A stretch of DNA of 64,000 nucleotides. It comes from Owenia fusiformis (lineage: Eukaryota; Annelida; Polychaeta; Sabellida; Oweniidae). Of this stretch, positions 59,825 to 64,000 are shown piece after piece. The stretch is from positions 14,019,181 to 14,083,180 of the forward strand of contig CAIIXF020000010.1 in NCBI GenBank assembly GCA_903813345.2, read 5' to 3'. Each line of letters opens with the position of its first letter. Position 1 is the stretch's first letter. The translations under genes were made by a program, and so were the position numbers. The notes beneath the pieces were generated by a model. The model ran no database searches. It saw only the letters and a program-made list of their open reading frames with translations, and was not told the DNA's origin.

Positions 59825-60235
59825 CAAATCAATCTATAACAAATAATGTATGTTGTGCAACTCTGTAACAAACAACGTATGTTGTGCAACTCTGTAACAA
59901 ACAATATATGTTGTGCAACTCTGTAGCAAACAATGTATGTTGTTCAGCTCTGTAACAAACAATGTATGTTATTCAGCTCTGTAACAAACAATTTATGTTA
60001 TGCAACTCTGTAACAAACAATATATGTTGTGCAACTCTTTAACAAACAATGCATGTTGTGCAACTCTGTAACAAACAATGTATGTTATGCAACTCTTAAA
60101 CAAACAATGCATGTTGTGCAGCTCTGTAACAAACACTGTATGTTGTGCAGCTATGTAACAAACAATTCATGTTGTGCAGCACTGTAACAAACAATGTATG
60201 TAGTCCGAGTCTGTAAAGAGCAATGTATGCTGTGC
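59825..60235. repeat. 29-30 bp minisatellite
   Basis: About fourteen copies of AACAAACAATGTATGTTGTG followed by CAACTCTGT. Degenerate relatives continue to about 60410. Confidence 0.9.
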
Positions 60236-60410
60236 AGGCCTGGAAGAAATGGTGATGTAGAAACAAAGAAATCATGCAAACGATGGATGTTAAATAGGTC
60301 TGGAACAAAGAATGCATGTAAACAAAATACAAGGTCTGTAATGAACAATGTATGCTGTGTTGGTCTGTGACGTGCTTTGCAGATATGTAACAAACAATGT
60401 ATTTTGTGCA

Positions 60411-63400
60411 GTCAAGTTGTGTGATGCAATTAATATTCTCAATAAGCATCTCGGTCCACGAACAATTGAGACGGGAGTTATTGCATTGTGGGTTCAAAGT
60501 ACAATTTTGTTCTGGCACTATAATGTTCAGAATTAAATCAGTTTCACCATCACTTAGTAGTCAATGCAAGGGAATAGTAAACTAATTTATTTCAATTGCT
60601 TGACCATTGGGATTAAGAGGTTCCATTAATGAAATCATTCTCCCAGGTGACCAATAAATTCAATTTGGATTAGAAAGGGGTTGTTATAATGCATCAATCT
60701 TGTGAATCTGAATACAACTGAACAATGCTAGTACTTAGCAATAGTGTTTACACCAAGATGTGTTCATATTCAGAGGTTTTGATAAAAAAAGTCAGTCAGT
60801 AATATAATTCTTCAATAGTTCAATTTCTATCACTTCTTAAGATTTTTTTATAAAAGTAAATCTCCGAATCAGAACATAGGTTGATCAAAATCTATATCCC
60901 CTGATCTTATCAACAATTAGTTAGAGGGTAGTAGTTACTACCAGGTTCTTTACATTTTCAGGTGTTCAGCGTTTAGATCTGCTCACATGCAAATGCACAG
61001 AGATACATTTAACCCATGTAATGAAACAGCACCTTCTATAAATGAAAGACAATTTGTTGCACCTGATGTATCTGCTCTGTCTATAAATTATATTTTATTG
61101 CTGCCTCCACATTTCATGTATGTTCTCAAGTGATGCTACTAGAGAAGCAGAGGTTTCAGAGGTTACTATAATCTGTTGCTAGGTTAAATCTCTCTTGGTT
61201 GCTATGGTAACCGACTAGCTTCACAACATTCACTGAGATAAAATGCTGCTTTGAAAAGTAACTTTTTATCACATTGTTATTTTGAAAAGAGGAGTAAATT
61301 GAAGAACCTAAAAAAAAAAAAAAAATTCAATGGTACTTTTAAAAGTTTTATAATTTTCGAACATTGTGGAATCTATATAGAGCCTCTGCTATCCCTCATG
61401 AGCATTGAATAAAGAGGGAATCTGATGAATAAAAAGATAATTGATTGTCATTAATGTTCAAAATCTATGTACTGAAAGGTGTGGTGAAATCTTTTTAATA
61501 GAGAATAGTAGCATCTTGAACATTGAACTCATTCTGTCAAAAATGTAGCTGCCACTTGAAAATGTAACATTTTGTTACAGTCAGCCCCCAGCTTTGTTAT
61601 GCTCAACTTTGACTTTTCTCTGCCAAAGATCTGATGGAATCTCACCTTGCAAGCTGTCAGGATGTCTAACTAGAAATATAAACCTGTATGCGGAACATCA
61701 GCAGTTTCTAAATCACCCTTGTTCTGAATATATGATTTTCTGACAACTTTTTTTCGTATTTTGAAAAAGTGCTGTATTGTCATCGGCTTGTGCTGGTGGG
61801 CGTGTAGGTGGACGTGCGGATGGGCGCCACTAGCTTGAATCAATTTTCGTTTACAATTCAGAATGCTGACTTTTTTGTTTTTTCACCATGTTTTTTTTTC
61901 AGGATATTCATTGTCACTTTATTTCTAGGTAAGCTGTCTTTGTCCATAGTTCAGCAGCTTCCTTTCTTGTTTAGGGATGACACATAGAAAACCCATAGCA
62001 TAATTGATAAAGATTGCTGAACAAACTTGATTTCTCAGTTTATTTTCTTTTTATTTACATATCAGCGCAGCCTACGAGACTGTCGATTTCCAGCTGATTT
62101 TAATTGCTTTTTTAAACTAAAATTAACATGTATGAACAGCATGTTAGTTTATGAAAATGCTTATCCACGCTGGAGCTGGCTAAATGAACAGACAGCGAAC
62201 AGAAGCGTAGTCTTGGAATAATTTCTTGATTATATACTAAAACAACAATTACTATTTGTTGATAAAGTTTGATAGTATTTGACAAGTGGCCTTAGCTGTT
62301 TTGGCTTGTATCAGGTTAATTAAAATAGACAAAACATGAGGCGCACATCATGATGACCCACTAATCCTATATTGGGGCTACAAGAGGGTCAATGAACTGA
62401 AGTGAGAGCATACATACATTCGTCAGAAATAATTATCCTATGCACTTCAAATCTGTGCTTTTAGTTCAAAGGCTGCCCATTCGAATTGTTTCATTTCGGT
62501 TCTTTAAAAGAGGGCTTCATATGCACTTTTAGAATAAGAGTCTTTGATCTAGCTTTACTTAATCAGATTAGCTAGTGTAGTTACTATTCTGCTAGCCTCT
62601 GGTCTTTAGGGTGAATATAAGTTTAACAATTGTCAGAACTGAAGGAGACAAGTCATTAACACTATCACAGATAACCATAGTATTCTCTTCATGTCCAGGC
62701 CAGAATCCTCATATAATTCTGTACATATATTAGGGGGGAGGCTAAGTTGCCTGCCATCCAAAATACTCACGTTTTTCTGGCTTGTATGCGAGACTAGGTT
62801 GTAAGAAAGGAGATGCAATGAATATCAGAATGTCCTTTTAAGGTGGCTGATATAATCATCTTTATTTTTATTATTTCATTGGCTTAATGACTAAGTGATC
62901 ATCACAATATCTTGAGGAAATGTTGAGGCAGTAGTCACCGTAAAGTTGATTGCAGCTGCAACTTGATTTGGGATGGATAATATTAAACACTCTCGGAAAT
63001 TTGCATCACTTGATTCTTTCCTTCTTAGTTGCAACATTGATATTTTCTAGTTGAACTGGAAATTGGCGGAATAATTCCCCGGAATAATTCCAAGAATTTG
63101 AAATTGAAGAATAAAACCACTAAAATGTTTCTGGAAGATATTAGATGATTCTTTCATCATAAAAATATGATATTTCCAAAACAAAGATACTACCACTCAT
63201 CTGTCTTATAATATGTAATATTATATGTAAATAAACCTATCATCAGGTGTATCAGACATCAGGTGGAAATAACTTGTAGAGTACTGGCCACTCTTTTACA
63301 TTTTATGTCTTCCCTATGTTCAGCTGACTACATTATAAAGAGAGATGATGAAGGAAGCAAAGATGTAAACACATGTGAAAAAATGAAAAACACAAAAAGT

Positions 63401-64000
63401 TCAAATATTAGACTGGGCCAAAAAAGAAAATATTAAGAGTATAAATGGTTAAAAGACAACATATTCACAAACAATTCAACCCAAAATGTTCCAAATGAAT
63501 GCTTCAACTTTCATGTTCAGCAAGTACATTTTTTAGACAATAGTTTAGATTGGCAATGATTGCCATTGTACACTTTAACCGGAGGAAGTTAAAGTTATAA
63601 GATGCATATTCATTTATTCATTTATATTATTACTTCCAAAAATAGAAATCCCATAATTATGTGCCAAGTGTTCCACATATATAGAACAATAACACAATCC
63701 ACACATATGGAACAGTAAACATAGGTAAACCAATTCGGGTCAAGACAACCTGTAAACCCAGTCTCTTAAGGAATTTCTTAATTATGTAACATAAGAATAG
63801 CAATGAATGAAACTAATTAGGAGAAGTCTGAACCCCTGCACTTATCTCCTCCATATGTATAAGACGGGCTATTTAAGATTCAGCAAGAAAAATGATGTCA
63901 TTTCTAGGGTTAGTTTGATATTTTCTATTAACCCTGATATGAATTTGAAAAAAGGTTTTTAGAAGACCATCTCAGGATAAGATTGTAAGGCATAGAATAG
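60411..64000. other. Putative intron or intergenic DNA, little recognised
   Basis: An A-run at 61310-61325, a GC-rich simple stretch at 61790-61830 (GGTGGGCGTGTAGGTGGACG) and a minus-strand copy of the GAAGCYCTCTTTTAAAG family at 62477-62520. No gene is supported to the window end. Confidence 0.4.

Noticed and set aside
60096-60518. 140-codon minus-strand open frame with repeated CNNSTT-like peptides
   Set aside because: It is a translation of the 29-30 bp minisatellite.
61917-61928. Micro-exon between a strong TTTTTTTTTCAG and AG|GTAAGC near 61903-61929
   Set aside because: In the phase required after the leader exon it reads straight into TAG, and 26 bp carry no other evidence.

Overview
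This is AT-rich eukaryotic DNA from an animal, most likely a marine invertebrate. Genes are split by GT-AG introns, the recognisable proteins are animal families (CIMAP1/ODF3, maspardin/SPG21, mitochondrial bL34), and the rest is dense with transposable elements. The species cannot be fixed from the sequence. No bacterial features (operons, CRISPR) are present.

Layout. (1) 1-3296, minus strand: four exons of a CIMAP1/ODF3 (SHIPPO) sperm-tail protein, cut off by the left window edge a few codons before its stop. (2) 3297-8304: divergent intergenic space filled by three consecutive inverted-repeat elements. (3) 8305-19237, plus strand: a complete eight-exon SPG21 (maspardin) gene of 314 codons in which every splice phase closes. 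Intron 4 holds a young, rearranged Ty3/gypsy LTR retrotransposon (9863-16085) starting 13 nt after the splice donor. It also holds a tandem array of 13 copies of the exon 5 acceptor boundary directly upstream of the real exon 5. (4) 19238-22344: repeats. (5) 22345-22704, minus: mitochondrial ribosomal protein bL34 (MRPL34), tail-to-tail with SPG21. (6) 22715-26888: repeats and nested miniature elements. (7) 26889-26943, plus: a likely signal-peptide first exon ending in a phase 1 donor; no convincing second exon follows in the remaining 37 kb, so this may be a very long first intron.

The most unusual object is at 29950-34894: a 4.9-kb near-perfect palindrome flanked by a 6-bp target duplication (CAGGTA) and with termini AG...CT, as expected for Polinton/Maverick elements. 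Each arm carries the same 124-codon ORF with a polyadenylation signal, then two minisatellite arrays, and the arms meet at a polypurine spacer. I interpret it as a palindromic, non-autonomous Polinton-like derivative with a foldback architecture.

The remaining intronic or intergenic DNA (34.9-64 kb) contains scattered miniature inverted-repeat elements, minisatellites and one promoter-like island (45.2-45.5 kb). The genes have no evident functional link to each other; the interest lies in how mobile elements have colonised and remodelled the locus.
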